Positions 10,401 to 18,004 of a stretch of 64,000 nucleotides of DNA are shown one piece after another. A program made the translations under genes and the position numbers. Every line of letters starts with the position of its first letter. Positions within the stretch are counted from its first letter, which is position 1. The notes below the pieces were generated by a model, which saw only the letters and a program-made list of their open reading frames with translations, ran no database searches and was not told the DNA's origin. Source of the DNA: Kentomonas sorsogonicus (taxonomy: Eukaryota > Euglenozoa > Kinetoplastea > Trypanosomatida > Trypanosomatidae); NCBI GenBank assembly GCA_030347455.1, contig JAQOSZ010000028.1:372001-436000 (forward strand), written 5' to 3'.

Positions 10401-12902
10401 AGAAGTAGGCAACGCAGCAGCAGCAGAAGAGGGGGCAGTAGGAGGGAGAAGAAGGCGCGCAACCAGGAAGCGGTCCAGCAGCGCCTTCACCACCATCCGG
10501 CGCAAAAAGTCGACGCTCTTCCCAATCACGTTCTCTTTATGGACGTAGTCCTCGAAGTGTGCGATGATTTTACGCCGCAGACGCAGCAGTTTGCGCGCCC
10601 GCCGCAGCCGCGCCCGCCGCCCCATCGCCCTGCGCTCGCGCCACAGGCTGGGGCCCGCCCGCAGCGGCCGCGGAGACAGAGAGACGGAGGAAGCGACGGG
10701 CAGCGACGACGGAGGTGACGGGTTGTGGTGATTCGCCGCGCTATCCAGAGGGGACGAGGGTAACTGCCGCTGACGATGATGCTGTGAACACATGTTGTCG
10801 GGTAACACTACATCCACAGCGTGGCCACTTCCGCTCTCTTCCGTCTCTTCATTTTCGTTTGCCGCTGGCGTTGTTACTGCAGTTGCTGGTGGCGGCGGCG
10901 GGGGCAGCAGAATGGGAGTGGCGGTCTGCGCGCCGTCAGGGGAGTGCGGGTGCTGTGAGAGCGGCGCTGACGCGGGGCACCGTGGGAGGGGTGAGTACTG
11001 CAAAGTCTGCTCTTCGCACTGATCTTCTCCCTGTTGTTGTTGTCGTGGAGGTTCTCTTGCGTGTCCGAAAGCGGGTGAAGGAAAAGAACCGTCGGCAGTG
11101 GTGCGTATAACTGTTGTCGCTCCTGCCGCGCTAGCGCGCTCGACTGGGTTGTCTCCTCCTGCCACCTCGGCGCTCCCTCTTCGCCCCACTCCACTCTCTT
11201 CTTGTCGCGGATTGTCTATGGTAGTTGTTGTTGTTGTTGTAGTAGCGGCAGTATGGTGGGGATGAAGCAACAGCGACGGTCCCCGCAGACGGCGGCCGCG
11301 GCGGTGCAAACGGCTGCGGCGGCTGCGCTCCCGCTCCTCCCCCTGCACCAGCAGCGCGTACTGCTTCCCGTAGTGCTGGTAGCGGTACCCGACAAGAGTC
11401 GCCGCGATGACCAGTTTCCACACGCGTAGCAGCAGGAGTGACGGGAGGTCCGTCGGGGCGTTGCCGCCGCCAGCAGTGGAGGAGTAAGAGGTGGAGTGGT
11501 CGTAGTAGTGATGGTAGTTTCTGTGGTTGTTGTTGTCGTTCTTCGCATTTGAGAAAATGGGTTTGCCTCCCTTGCCGTCGTCACGTTGGTGGTGGAGCTG
11601 ATCGGCAGCGTACGGAGGTTGTTGATGGTACAGATTCGTGGCTTGTTGCTGTCCTTGTTCATGCAGCAGGTGGTGCGTGTGTGAGAAATCAAAGGGAGCA
11701 CCGACACCGCCACCGCCACCGCCACCGCCGCCACCGCCAGCGCCACAGGTCCCCTCGGTGGGAACGAGCGGGTCGTGTGTCTCCCTGTCCACAAGTCCAA
11801 TAACAGCGTCACCGCCTCCACTGCCAGTAGTACTAGTGTCAATACGGCTATCAGACACACTCCCCTGACGCGGGTGATAATGGTGGTGTTGACTCCTCTC
11901 GTCCGTGTCTTCCCATTCAGTGTGACGATAATGATGGTGATGACGGTTGTTGTTGTTGTTGTTGGCAGCGACGTTTGAGTGCCGAGTGGTCGCAGAAGAA
12001 GAAGAGGATGAAGAAGCCGCCGTCAAGTCAAGGTCCATGAGTCGCCTCGTCTCCTCATCCAGCAGCAGCGCTGCCGAGGTAACCTCGGAGAGTAAAATAG
12101 TGAAGGCCTGGATGCGTTTGGTGTACAGGGGTAGCCCCAGGAAGGGTGGGGGGCTGTGGCGGCGGAGAGCCACGGGCGCCGGCCCCCCTCTCCGCCTGCG
12201 TGCGTCGTGTGCAGCACCACCAGCGCCGCTGCTACCAACCACCACCACCACCACTACTGGCGTGGGTGCTGTGAAGACCGGTAGTATTACCAGCACTATC
12301 GCCTTCCGGATTATCGTTGGGACCAGCAATATTATTGTTGTGGTGGTGGTTAAAAGTGGAGGAGGAAAACTGTGGAAAATCAGAAGACTGGATACTTTTG
12401 GACGTTGAGGACGCTTCTGGAGTCGGCAGTTTTGTGTTTTTGCTTGACCCTGCGGCCGTCGCACTGACTGCGGGGTCACTGCTGGTGGTACTAGTAATAA
12501 TACTGTTGTTGTTGGTGCCGTTGTCAGCACTGTTGCTGTTTCCTAGAAATCGCCGATTTCGAAAAGGAATACTCGTGGCGAGCGTCGTTTTCCCACAGCA
12601 CGATTGGAATGTCTTTGGCTTCCTTCCCCTGCCGAGTCACTTGTCGGCTTCTTCTTGTTGATACTGCTGCGATCTCCCCATTCTTCGTCATCGCCGCTAC
12701 TCTTGTTGTTGGTGTTGTTTTGTTTGTCGGGAATGGTTTCACCGCTCTTTTTGGTGCTACTACTGTTGCCAGTTGTGGTGTTGTGGCTGTCCGTGACCAC
12801 AGCGGCCACCCTCCTGCCTCGCGCGTTGCCGCTACCGCTGCTGTTGTTGTTGTTCTCAGTATCTTCTCTTTCGGGAGTGTGGGGCGTGAACTCACTGTTC
12901 AT
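1430..12902 (-). CDS. Giant low-complexity protein with C-terminal FCP1-type (NIF) phosphatase domain; reading frame interrupted many times
   Basis: One continuous coding-like stretch of 11.5 kb without any AT-rich spacer, so I treat it as one gene of roughly 3800 codons. The first ATG is at 12902 (MNSEFTPHTPERED), just after a plausible splice acceptor; the last frame ends ...AEDVVPL, TGA at 1430. Most of the protein is Asn, Gln, Ser, Gly and acidic low complexity with short ordered islands. The C-terminal third carries an FCP1/NIF-type phosphatase: 'HLVLLDLDRTLVDNAV' (DxDxT nucleophile, near 3970-3990), 'VRPGVVHFLREVLVQWNINF', 'HANRAYAVLDTLLDPHGTLF' and 'LDDNLLAWESDDW' followed by 'VVAVAPY' (near 2640-2715), matching the DD...W...V.PY block of FCP1. 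Family knowledge: FCP1 enzymes dephosphorylate the RNA polymerase II C-terminal domain. The protein-like signal jumps between frames at least fifteen times, so no single frame covers the gene. Sequence errors, a decayed gene, or two or more adjacent genes are all possible; a second start inside cannot be excluded. Confidence 0.55.
2081..3829 (-). CDS. Open segment of the giant gene: C-terminal half of the FCP1-type phosphatase domain
   Basis: This 582-codon frame holds the HAD/FCP1 core after the nucleophile: an acidic lead, then 'VRPGVVHFLREVLVQWNINF', 'ALVTQSHANRAYAVLDTLLD', 'PHGTLFPRRF', an Asp/Gly-rich insert, and 'LDDNLLAWESDDWPSVVAVA', the acidic pair that helps bind magnesium in FCP1 enzymes. 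It then runs through Asn- and Gln-rich sequence. The DLDRT nucleophile lies upstream (higher coordinates) in another frame. The last ~25 codons turn into Val/Ala/Thr repeats, suggesting the true frame changes again before 2081. Confidence 0.6.
   Translation of the reverse strand: MVSTASNGKSSRIISDDGGDGGDHSTSGSASEGDRRRGNENEADENEEEEGAFEMPSLRREHISVRPGVVHFLREVLVQWNINFALVTQSHANRAYAVLDTLLDPHGTLFPRRFRRPLEAGPAAASATDALPRSFPSPRVYTAETIGRLYYSLQNRQTGDNDDGDSSSGYEKKYSSNGEAGSRTHSDDVRARSGNPGDPSSSFSSTSSPSGVVALPSKKSIPSLLEDYYACRWAHDLDGRPGPESGETCVVGNEDSNGGGGGGGDDKDRHTTAKGDDDDDAWPCRFTLRHHPTLVTRYMRYRNAVDERRLFRCQSKRNPAGRSPLYHRDDASRRDVASADGNSIGGRKKSDKRRRERESSTVLWARVRAAALDDNLLAWESDDWPSVVAVAPYTLRRQDPTEYWRAATVPFLPCARLDNSWICGVSATPSAAAADVSRCGNNNNNISNNNSYMSVMVTACLYKPASAFALSRSVTRVRRRHTPSEQQQQHQQRQHSTGEHAGQQPPTLSLPRYMLRVAVRRARGNDETPLTARHPDSWDDDEDAVMIIMMVKVALTASRVIGTATTTNSGGAVAVAVAGGAE
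4204..5418 (-). CDS. Open segment of the giant gene (low complexity with one ordered island)
   Basis: The 404-codon frame begins inside the sequence 'MHNNILFQSRFNQDLRALL', which continues from further upstream, so its ATG is not a gene start. It includes 'HTTAIVIVSLDERDD', 'SLLDALREELPSLLTGRVAW', 'LRKMAHRLRHCRHCHAFLVD' and 'VIGVARLAPH', then basic and Glu-rich tracts. I do not recognise the island. Near 4290 the protein-like reading passes to another frame that carries the DLDRTL motif. Confidence 0.45.
   Translation of the reverse strand: MHNNILFQSRFNQDLRALLSALVHTTAIVIVSLDERDDNDGDGDGADGNDDGREKRGHFDASRNRRATSVVDSNPLNSDDTTTAFINSNCNTTKKTSTGDGDYNSVHSLLDALREELPSLLTGRVAWAAPDPMGAKIATSLSAAAAAAGEENSSETSGRTRGHAQQPNRTSPFFFAVPTSDSGGSGAGGTAAYKALSSLEEQQRGNELRKMAHRLRHCRHCHAFLVDDAQGKVIGVARLAPHRASSSSSLWAGDPLFEPSPYAPPTTAQSNAGAKTAASGSSLATTINTRARRRKDVATTTTPTTTATATALSIPPKTKKSVWIGDKRRRGVPPDDVVAMDAGAPAPDTTPRFWDAFSALFSPTGLDDEEEDEEEEEEEERRGEGRNGGGVWQDALCQAQRRRP
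5208..6536 (-). CDS. Open segment of the giant gene (His- and acidic-rich)
   Basis: Protein-like from about 6530 to 5570: 'IYDPDCASAAAAA', 'VAKTITVFISDEHLHHILSE', a His-rich patch, 'ADELLARMQFWQRRGQPRDH' with 'LYDPAYAVPDAHGDE', and a Glu/Gly/Ser-rich tail. Below about 5570 this frame becomes Pro/Thr/Ser nonsense while another frame gives 'ISFPQFLFQLLDGDTAAS', so the remainder down to 5208 is probably not the real reading. No domain recognised. Confidence 0.4.
   Translation of the reverse strand: MRTTDNNTTIYDPDCASAAAAAASAKRKSAITVTHYSASPLGPATSPVVAKTITVFISDEHLHHILSEEKDDTGAEVVTAAPASAAPLLPPILPTHANRAAATTAETEHDETERHHRHSHHHHRGGNPFHQFAHSRVLDEDEDECDGSKIKGNSNNRAPPPRPSAFVHYGGDIDTSASASLLPSHPLLASADDGDFTFADELLARMQFWQRRGQPRDHLYDPAYAVPDAHGDEQDMKGETQEENEEGKKANEDTESGIRGSEADGAENSGQASHGTAQEGDGSPPTAPATPHLPLTVSLPREASRAVAVRAAAPSVSFPFASYRPKSAPFRFPNFSSSCWTATRPPLSLLPPPPPPLPTRVVVVVRLTTAPSTCTTTSSSSLALIRTCERCCRRWCTPPRSLLCLWTSGTTTTATATAPTAMMMDGKSADILTPLETAVRLP
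6777..7697 (-). CDS. Open segment of the giant gene (Ala/Ser/Thr/Pro-rich)
   Basis: A 306-codon frame with 'LSLIPAGDCAGVDDAAASDG', 'EEGLLVVDPFSGSRRRSPDY', 'QGVLDHFLETVAG' and long Thr/Ser/Pro runs. It reads as a disordered linker. At the high-coordinate side it follows an acidic piece in another frame (LSLDEDASEDDEDLFFAFTS near 7850-7930). At the low side the signal moves to another frame (SLPESPKWGAEEKRNDKKKH near 6590-6640). No domain recognised. Confidence 0.4.
   Translation of the reverse strand: MNARHASAAAAAAATTLAGSSVLSSSPRLRRGGSHLHGASAAAAAAAPGSPTATAIAATTAHSLSLIPAGDCAGVDDAAASDGSLADGETNEETVVKNKKTREREEGLLVVDPFSGSRRRSPDYSRQPLQSLQRSRHGGEESDPAALADTQGVLDHFLETVAGSPRRPHGPAPLPASAPSITTTTTTSSSPSPLCFTTAGMGARAATEPADGWQRASADVPLSSTAAAANTTTNEERRHTHPTPPPSSSPLVSAEHTHRRNEREGEQAATEVLTPPPPLPPPLGPAAARGARTLATAPDTHLSARL
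9198..12530 (-). CDS. Longest open segment of the giant gene (basic islands in Asn/Ser/acidic linkers)
   Basis: 1110 codons are open, but the first ~110 look wrong (Thr/Val runs) and the real reading seems to join near 12170 with 'LGLPLYTKRIQAFTILLSEV'. Ordered islands follow: 'VWKLVIAATLVGYRYQHYGK', a strongly basic stretch with 'RRKIIAHFEDYVHKENVIGK', 'SVDFLRRMVVKALLDRFLVA', 'AEAYRTLVLLTNVDSVGDDA', 'LRPWLDFEYTNEMPMPFAG', and 'LPFALFFEPDALPLHFFMRA'. I do not recognise them. The reading leaves this frame near 9290, where 'KQFPWTFSIVREAVVDRGAN' continues in another frame. Confidence 0.45.
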   Translation of the reverse strand: MLTTAPTTTVLLLVPPAVTPQSVRRPQGQAKTQNCRLQKRPQRPKVSSLLIFHSFPPPLLTTTTTIILLVPTIIRKAIVLVILPVFTAPTPVVVVVVVGSSGAGGAAHDARRRRGGPAPVALRRHSPPPFLGLPLYTKRIQAFTILLSEVTSAALLLDEETRRLMDLDLTAASSSSSSSATTRHSNVAANNNNNNRHHHHYRHTEWEDTDERSQHHHYHPRQGSVSDSRIDTSTTGSGGGDAVIGLVDRETHDPLVPTEGTCGAGGGGGGGGGGGVGAPFDFSHTHHLLHEQGQQQATNLYHQQPPYAADQLHHQRDDGKGGKPIFSNAKNDNNNHRNYHHYYDHSTSYSSTAGGGNAPTDLPSLLLLRVWKLVIAATLVGYRYQHYGKQYALLVQGEERERSRRSRLHRRGRRLRGPSLLLHPHHTAATTTTTTTTIDNPRQEESGVGRRGSAEVAGGDNPVERASAAGATTVIRTTADGSFPSPAFGHAREPPRQQQQGEDQCEEQTLQYSPLPRCPASAPLSQHPHSPDGAQTATPILLPPPPPPATAVTTPAANENEETEESGSGHAVDVVLPDNMCSQHHRQRQLPSSPLDSAANHHNPSPPSSLPVASSVSLSPRPLRAGPSLWRERRAMGRRARLRRARKLLRLRRKIIAHFEDYVHKENVIGKSVDFLRRMVVKALLDRFLVARLLLPPTAPSSAAAALPTSLRRAGGSSHSVRAHTTLAAAECASDDSEESGSDSDISAHDAAPAGAEEEAARRSRLRLLRHLMTAVLASQDGGRTAGEAAQHTPPPPPSVPTSASAPSVPSPFTRPASGKANHPSPPPPPPNHHHRQQQTHQGHPRGSRAAEAYRTLVLLTNVDSVGDDARLRPWLDFEYTNEMPMPFAGSRAPERRAPGPRGEHHNNNNNQSGSGSDAGGAFDDTCSDDDDNNSTSAGEYVDDDDEGNGESYQRQAKGRPHTADLREPSSPSLPPPPPLPFALFFEPDALPLHFFMRASYGLSPSASALNLLCNATLKVELSSFRYRCFAESTYEGREPEEEEAPFRMSADNSSGRNGNDGSTNTGIPKARTMKQNDIFEQQQQQRTTRGETVSLDVFHCAGGGGGQGC

Positions 12903-12990
12903 GGTGCTGAATGAAAGGTTGTCGGCTATTGCTACTGTTGTTGTTGTTTGTTGATATTGTTGTTGTTCGTACTTGTTAGTGAGGCTCAAA

Positions 12991-13015
12991 CTGGAAATAC
13001 GATAGAAAGTATAAA
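12991..13015 (-). promoter_or_regulatory. Putative spliced-leader acceptor of the giant gene
   Basis: On the sense strand a pyrimidine-rich stretch ending TTTCCAG lies about 90 nt before the first ATG at 12902. The pattern fits kinetoplastid trans-splice sites; it is inferred from sequence only. Confidence 0.35.
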
Positions 13016-13418
13016 GCGAGTGTGTGTGCGTGTGTATGTAAATATATGGGTCTAGTAATAAGTAAAGATGTAAGAATGTGCTGTTGCGCTATGTTTTTAA
13101 AAGCATTCGTTCTGTGCCTTCTGTAGGTGTCGAAGAAGGAGCGATGTATGTAGAATGGGGAGCGGTGGCAAACAGAAAAGAAAAGGGTGAGAGAAAAGTG
13201 ACACATAAGGGAGCAAGTAAGCAGAGCATGCTACTCTTCAAAAGAAGCGGCTATCAGGAAAAGACGGAAAAGAGAGGACCAAGCCAAACGTGTAAGTGAA
13301 ATCTTTTTTTCTGCGGTAAAGTGTTTCTTTTTACGAGTCGTTCTTTTAGATTGTATCCTTAATATTAACAGATATGTGATGAGGTGAGCAAGCAAAAAGA
13401 CTGGAGGAGTCATTATAT

Positions 13419-13443
13419 TTTCCCTAATAGCCTATTAGGGAAA
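13419..13443. repeat. 25-nt odd palindrome (12-bp inverted repeat, 1-nt centre)
   Basis: TTTCCCTAATAG at 13419-13430 is followed by one C and by its exact reverse complement at 13432-13443. It lies in a spacer and could form a cruciform in DNA. No known element recognised. Confidence 0.9.
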
Positions 13444-13588
13444 GGTAGAGAAATGGAGAGGGAGGAGCAAGGGGGAGAAAGAGAAGGGAGAAAGAGAGAG
13501 CTAGTTCCCTCCCCACACGCACACAAACACATCTCCCGCCCCCCACCCCCCACCCCCCACCATCTTTTTTTTTTTTCTTCTCTCTTTC

Positions 13589-14615
13589 TTACGCATTGCC
13601 GTTGCTGCGGTTCAGCTCGGCGATGGTGGCCTGCATGGCCTCGACCTCCGCCTTCTGCCGCCGCACCTCCGCCACGTCGACGGCGCTCGCGAGTCGGCCG
13701 AGCACCTCACGCCGGATGCGCTGCAGGCGGAAGCTCGGCAGCGCCTCGCCGGTGGCGGTGGTGGTGGCGGTGCTGCTGACGTGCGACGCGACGCCGCTGC
13801 TGCTCGCGCTGGTGACTGCCAGCGGGTTCGCCGAAACAGCGGAGGAGAGAGGAGGCGGCGGAAGAGCCGGAGGCGGGGAGAAGGGTGAGGAGAAGCTCAG
13901 CGCTCTCGCGCAGGGAGCGGTGGTTGCGGATGTCATCATCGGTGGGGAGCATCGCGTAGTAGCGGTCGCGTCTGTCGCTGCCGGTGGTGGGGTGCTGCGG
14001 CTGTTGCTGCTGTTGCTGCGCTGGCTCGTGCTTTTGGCCCCGAGTGTTCTTGCGCGCCTCGCCGTCCGCCTGCTTCGCGCTCTGCCCCTCCTTGTGCTGC
14101 TGCTGCTGCTGTTGCGTCCTCTTGCGGATTCTGGGAGGGTGCCGTCGTGGCATTCACGTAGCTACTCGCGTGTGTTCCGTTCTCGTCCCCGTGATATCGC
14201 TAGTCTTGGCGACGGCACTCTCTCCGCCATCAGCCTCACTACCACTGCCAATACTTCTACCGTTATTACTATTATTGTTGCTGTTGTCATTAGTATTGTC
14301 CTGCCCCGTCCCCGGCAGCAGGTGGTCCGCGACGCCGCGGTGCTCAAATGTGTAGCGCTCCTCGAGAGAGTGCATCGGGAAGAGAAAGTAGCGCCCTCCG
14401 GTGAGCGACACGTACACCGCGAGGCCGGCGGCGACGCCGATGAGGCTGTTGGTCAGCACGCTGTTGCGCTCCAGCACGCGGTCCAGCGCCACCTTGCGGC
14501 GGTAGTAGAAGTGGTGCCGGCGGAGGATCGGGTCAATCACGTACCAGAACAGCGGCGTCGCCCACTTGATGCGCGCCTTGGACTGAAAGTTCTTCACGGT
14601 GGGAATGCGGCTCAT
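13589..14615 (-). CDS. Unrecognised protein with one N-terminal membrane span and a disordered tail; frame interrupted
   Basis: Starts at ATG 14615 (MSRIPTVKNFQSKARIKWAT). The first ~100 residues are well ordered: a basic, aromatic region (FWYVIDPILRRHHFYYRRK), then a hydrophobic segment 'NSLIGVAAGLAVYVSLTGG' at about residues 56-75 that can span a membrane once, then 'FLFPMHSLEERYTFEHRG'. The rest is Asn/Ser/Gln-rich, followed by 'RDRYYAMLPTDDDIRNH' and a C-terminal helix (FRLQRIRREVLGRLASAVDV AEVRRQKAEVEA) ending TAA at 13589. Protein-like sequence moves between all three frames (changes near 14160-14190, 14090-14130 and 13850-13900). The small basic protein with one span could sit in a mitochondrial membrane, but I see no family match and give no function. 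Confidence 0.5.
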
Positions 14616-15417
14616 GGATTTCCTGCTGGCGTAAACGTATGTGTGTGTGAGTGTGTGTTGCTGCTGATTCTTCTTGTCAAGTGTGGGTCGGTATTGTTGT
14701 TACTGCTATTCTCTTTTCTCTTGCTTGCGCTTTTACTGTTGGTAGGGGTAGCGTGTGTTTTTTTTTCTTTTTGTTGTTGTTGTTATTTTTCTGTGGGTGT
14801 GGGTGTGTGCGATAGTCGATTGGTCGATCTCTCGTGTATTCTTTTTTCTTCTTCTTCTTCTTCTTATGCTACAACTATATGACTGATGATATTCACATAT
14901 TTCGTGTATATCGTAGCAGAGGCGAGTGTGAAGAGAAACAGGAGTGAACGAGTCCATGCATCACATAGCAGAGACACACGTCGGTCTTCCTCATCAGGCA
15001 TAAACAATAATATTAAAAAAGTAGAAAGAGGAGTACCCAACGTCCACTGGAGAGAAGCATCCCTTCAAAACTCCTACGTGGCAGCCTTTTTTTTAACTCC
15101 GCTCCCCAACAACTTCATGCATCTCACTTTTTTTTTTTTCGCAAAATCGCTCTCTTAAGTAAATAATTATAGTGAATCGTGAAGAAAAGGAGTACAGAGT
15201 GTCGTGTGCGCGCTTGTGTGCGTATAACGATAGCGATAAGAAGAGTAATAATCACAGCAATAAGACTGGGTCCGGAGACTCCCTCTCCCTCTCTCTCTCT
15301 CTTGCTCTCTCCGTCCTCGTGTCTTCCAAGTTTATATAGTTTCCCGGCGGTGGAGCTTGCCTGCCCCTTGCTCTTCATCCCTCCCCCACACCCACGCTTC
15401 CAAACTCTCTTTCCCCT
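14616..15417. other. Spacer upstream of the gene at 13589, downstream of leucyl aminopeptidase
   Basis: GT repeats, T runs and a CTT repeat near 14846-14868, then AT-rich sequence and a CT repeat at about 15283-15310. No coding signal seen. Confidence 0.55.
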
Positions 15418-18004
15418 TTAGAGGCAGTGGGAGCGGAGGAAATCGATGAGCAGCTGCACGCCGAATCCCGTGACGCCGGCGGGGCCGTCGGGGCGGCGGG
15501 TGTTGCCGTTGTCCGACACCCCCGCAATGTCCAGGTGCGCCCACAACGTCTCCGCGTGCAGAGAGGGGCTGCGGTGACCCACGCCGCCGCCGCCGCGTAC
15601 GGAGGACGAGGACGAGGACAGCAGCAGGGAGCCCTTACTACTGTTGCTGCTGCTGCTGACACCGGCGGGCTGGTAGGCGAACGGCGCCGGGGGCGGCACA
15701 AACTGCTGCAAAAAAGCGGCGGCGGTGCAGGAGCCGGCGGCGCGGCCGCCCGTGTTGATCAGGTCCGAGAGCATCGGTTTGCCCCCCGCGCCGCCGCCGC
15801 GCATGGTGTTGACGTGCTCCTCGCCGACCGGCATCGGCCACACCTCCTCGCCGGAGCGGCGCCCGGCCGACTGCAGGGCCGCGCTCAGCACGCCGCTGTT
15901 GCTGAAGAGCCCCGCGCGGCGCTCCCCGAGGGCAACGATGATGGCGCCCGTGAGGGTCGCGAGGTCGATGATGATTTTCGGCTCCGTGCTCACGCGCGAC
16001 GCCTCGCGGTCGCGCACAAAGGCGAGAAGGTCCGCCAGCACCAGGCGCCCCTCCGCATCGGTGTTGAGAATCTCCACCGTGTTGAGGCGGCCCCCGCCGT
16101 TGTTACTGGTGGAGGGGCCCCGCGGGCCACCGCCACGCAGGCTCTCGCCCCCCTTGCTGTTGCCGCCTTGCCACTGCCCGCCGCCTGCCTGGTACGGCGT
16201 GATGATCGACGACGGGTGATACGAGGCGGGCCCGATGCTGTTCTCGACAAGCCCCACGGCGCAGGTGAGATTGAGCGGGAGGTTGAGGGCGGCGGCGGCC
16301 TGCATCGTGGTCAGCGCGACGGCGGCGCCCATCATGTCGGTGTGCATCGTCTCCATGCTCCCGAACGGCTTCACGTTGAGGCCGCCCGAGTCGAAGGTGA
16401 CGCCCTTGCCGACGAGCGCGACGCTGCTGCCGCGCTGCGGGGCGCCGATGTACTCCATCACCAGCACCTGCGGCGCCCGCGGGTCCGCGCAGCCGCCGCC
16501 GCCGCCGCGCGAGGAGCCCCGCCGCTTGCCACCCGACGACGCTGCTGTCGAGAGGCTCGGCGACATGGCCCCTTTTCCGACGTTGTACAGCAGACGCAGT
16601 CCGCGGCGCTCCACCTCCTCGCCCTGCAGCAGCGAGCACAGCCGCACGCCGGGGGCCTTGACTTTCTTGTTGGCGTTGTTGTTGGCATTGGCTCCGCTGG
16701 TGAGAGCGAGCGTGCGCGGCAGCGGGGGCAGCGTCTGCGGGTAGTTGGCGGCCATCACGGGGCAGTCCGCGGGGGCGCGGAGGACGTTGTGCAGCGCCCA
16801 CTCGGTGTAAAAGAGCGGGTTGCCCTCGTCGTGGCGGAGATTGCCCAGATTGCGGCAGTTGTTCACCGCGCAGCCGATGATGGCGCCGGCGCGCACCGCC
16901 TCCGTCTCCGGGGTGTCGATGACGATCTGCCCCAGGTGCCCGCTGCTGATGATAACGGGGGAGGAGGAGGAGCCGGCGGCGCGCGTCTTGCGGCCCTTGC
17001 CCTTACCTTTGCCTTTCCCAACTAGCGCGTCGCTGCTGACGCTGATGCTGGGCGGCGCGGCTGTGGCGGCGGCGGCGCCACTCTTGAGGCGGGTGTAGTC
17101 GTAGGCGGCGGTGACGGCGTAGAGACTCATCTTCTCCGCCACCTCCTTGTGACCCAGCGCGCGGTGCCCGGGAGCCATCACGTCGGTCATCATGTGCACG
17201 CGCGTCGCCGCGCCGCCGCCGCCGTCCTTGCGCGTGTTCACGTCCGCGGCGACGGCCGTCAGCTCCGCCGGGCTCTGCGGCGCGAAGTGGCTGCTGGGCG
17301 GCGGCCGCAGCACGAGACACGTCGCGGTGCGGGCGTGCGCGGCGGCCGCGTCAATCGCCACCTCGCTGCCGCCGCTGCTGCTATTGTGTTTGCCAGTCCC
17401 CTTGCGCCCCCGCTGCGGCTTGAGGGCCACCTCACGCGCGTCAAGGCTGACTTTGACGTTCTTCGAGAGACGCTGCGCCGCCCGCACGGCGCCGGTGACG
17501 GCGATCTTGAGGTCGCGCACGGTGGCAAAGGCGCTGCCGCCGACGCCAACCATCAGCGCGTGGTCCTGCCGGCGGCGGGCGGCCGCGCTGCCGCTACGCT
17601 GCCTCCATTCGCCGCCGCTGTTGTGGCTGTGGGGGAGACGACCGCCACCTCGCCCGCGGCGCCGGAGAACTCAAGGGGGAACTGCACCCCCGCCAGCGCC
17701 CCCGCCGTCGCCGCCGAGGGTTTAGCGCCGCCCCGCACGGCAGCGAGCGCGGCCGACTTGCGTGTCGCCGCCACCACCTGAGACGCGTACAGCTCCGCCG
17801 TGAAGACGGCGGCCGCGACAGGGACGGCGCCCGCCACCGTCGCCGGCACCCGCCCGCCGCGCCGGCCCTGAAGCTTGTGCTTGCCTTTGCCGCCACGGCC
17901 GGACGCGGCTCGGCGACCTCGGCGGCGGCGGCTTTGATTTCCGGCGCGGAGGCCACCGGCAGCGAGAGAGGCAGCGGCGCCCGCGCTAGCACCTTGCGGA
18001 GCAT
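15418..18004 (-). CDS. Leucyl aminopeptidase, peptidase family M17 (clan MF)
   Basis: M17 enzymes are two-metal exopeptidases that remove N-terminal leucine and other residues from peptides, in cytosol or organelles. The hallmark blocks are intact: 'SVALVGKGVTFDSGGLNVKP' with metal-binding Lys and Asp (near 16370-16430), 'METMHTDMMGAAVAL', and the signature 'NTDAEGRLVLADLL' (near 16030-16070). The 711 codons from 17553 to TAA at 15418 are one frame. The N-terminus is different: MLRKVLARAPLPLSLPVASA starts at 18004 in a second frame and 'FTAELYASQVVAATRKSAAL' continues in a third before the main frame (GRQDHALMVGVGGSAFATV). So two frame changes fall in the first ~150 codons, in GC-rich runs. 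The start could encode an organelle-targeting leader. At about 860 codons it is longer than the roughly 500-560 residues usual for the family, because Gly/Ser/Asn-rich inserts sit between conserved blocks. Confidence 0.93.

Larger units (their letters stand above)
12903..13588. other. Spacer between the giant gene and the gene at 13589
   Basis: The giant gene's probable 5' UTR, GT repeats near 13018-13040, a near-perfect palindrome (13419-13443), purine-rich 13440-13500, C-rich 13535-13560 and a T run before 13580. No coding signal. Confidence 0.6.

Noticed and set aside
12989-12989. TTG at 12989 as the start of the giant gene
   Set aside because: Nuclear kinetoplastid genes start with ATG, and a probable splice acceptor (TTTCCAG) lies at this point; the first ATG is at 12902.
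15427-17025. A 532-codon open frame on the + strand opposite leucyl aminopeptidase
   Set aside because: Antisense shadow of a gene with perfect M17 motifs; Arg/Ala/His-rich with no domain.
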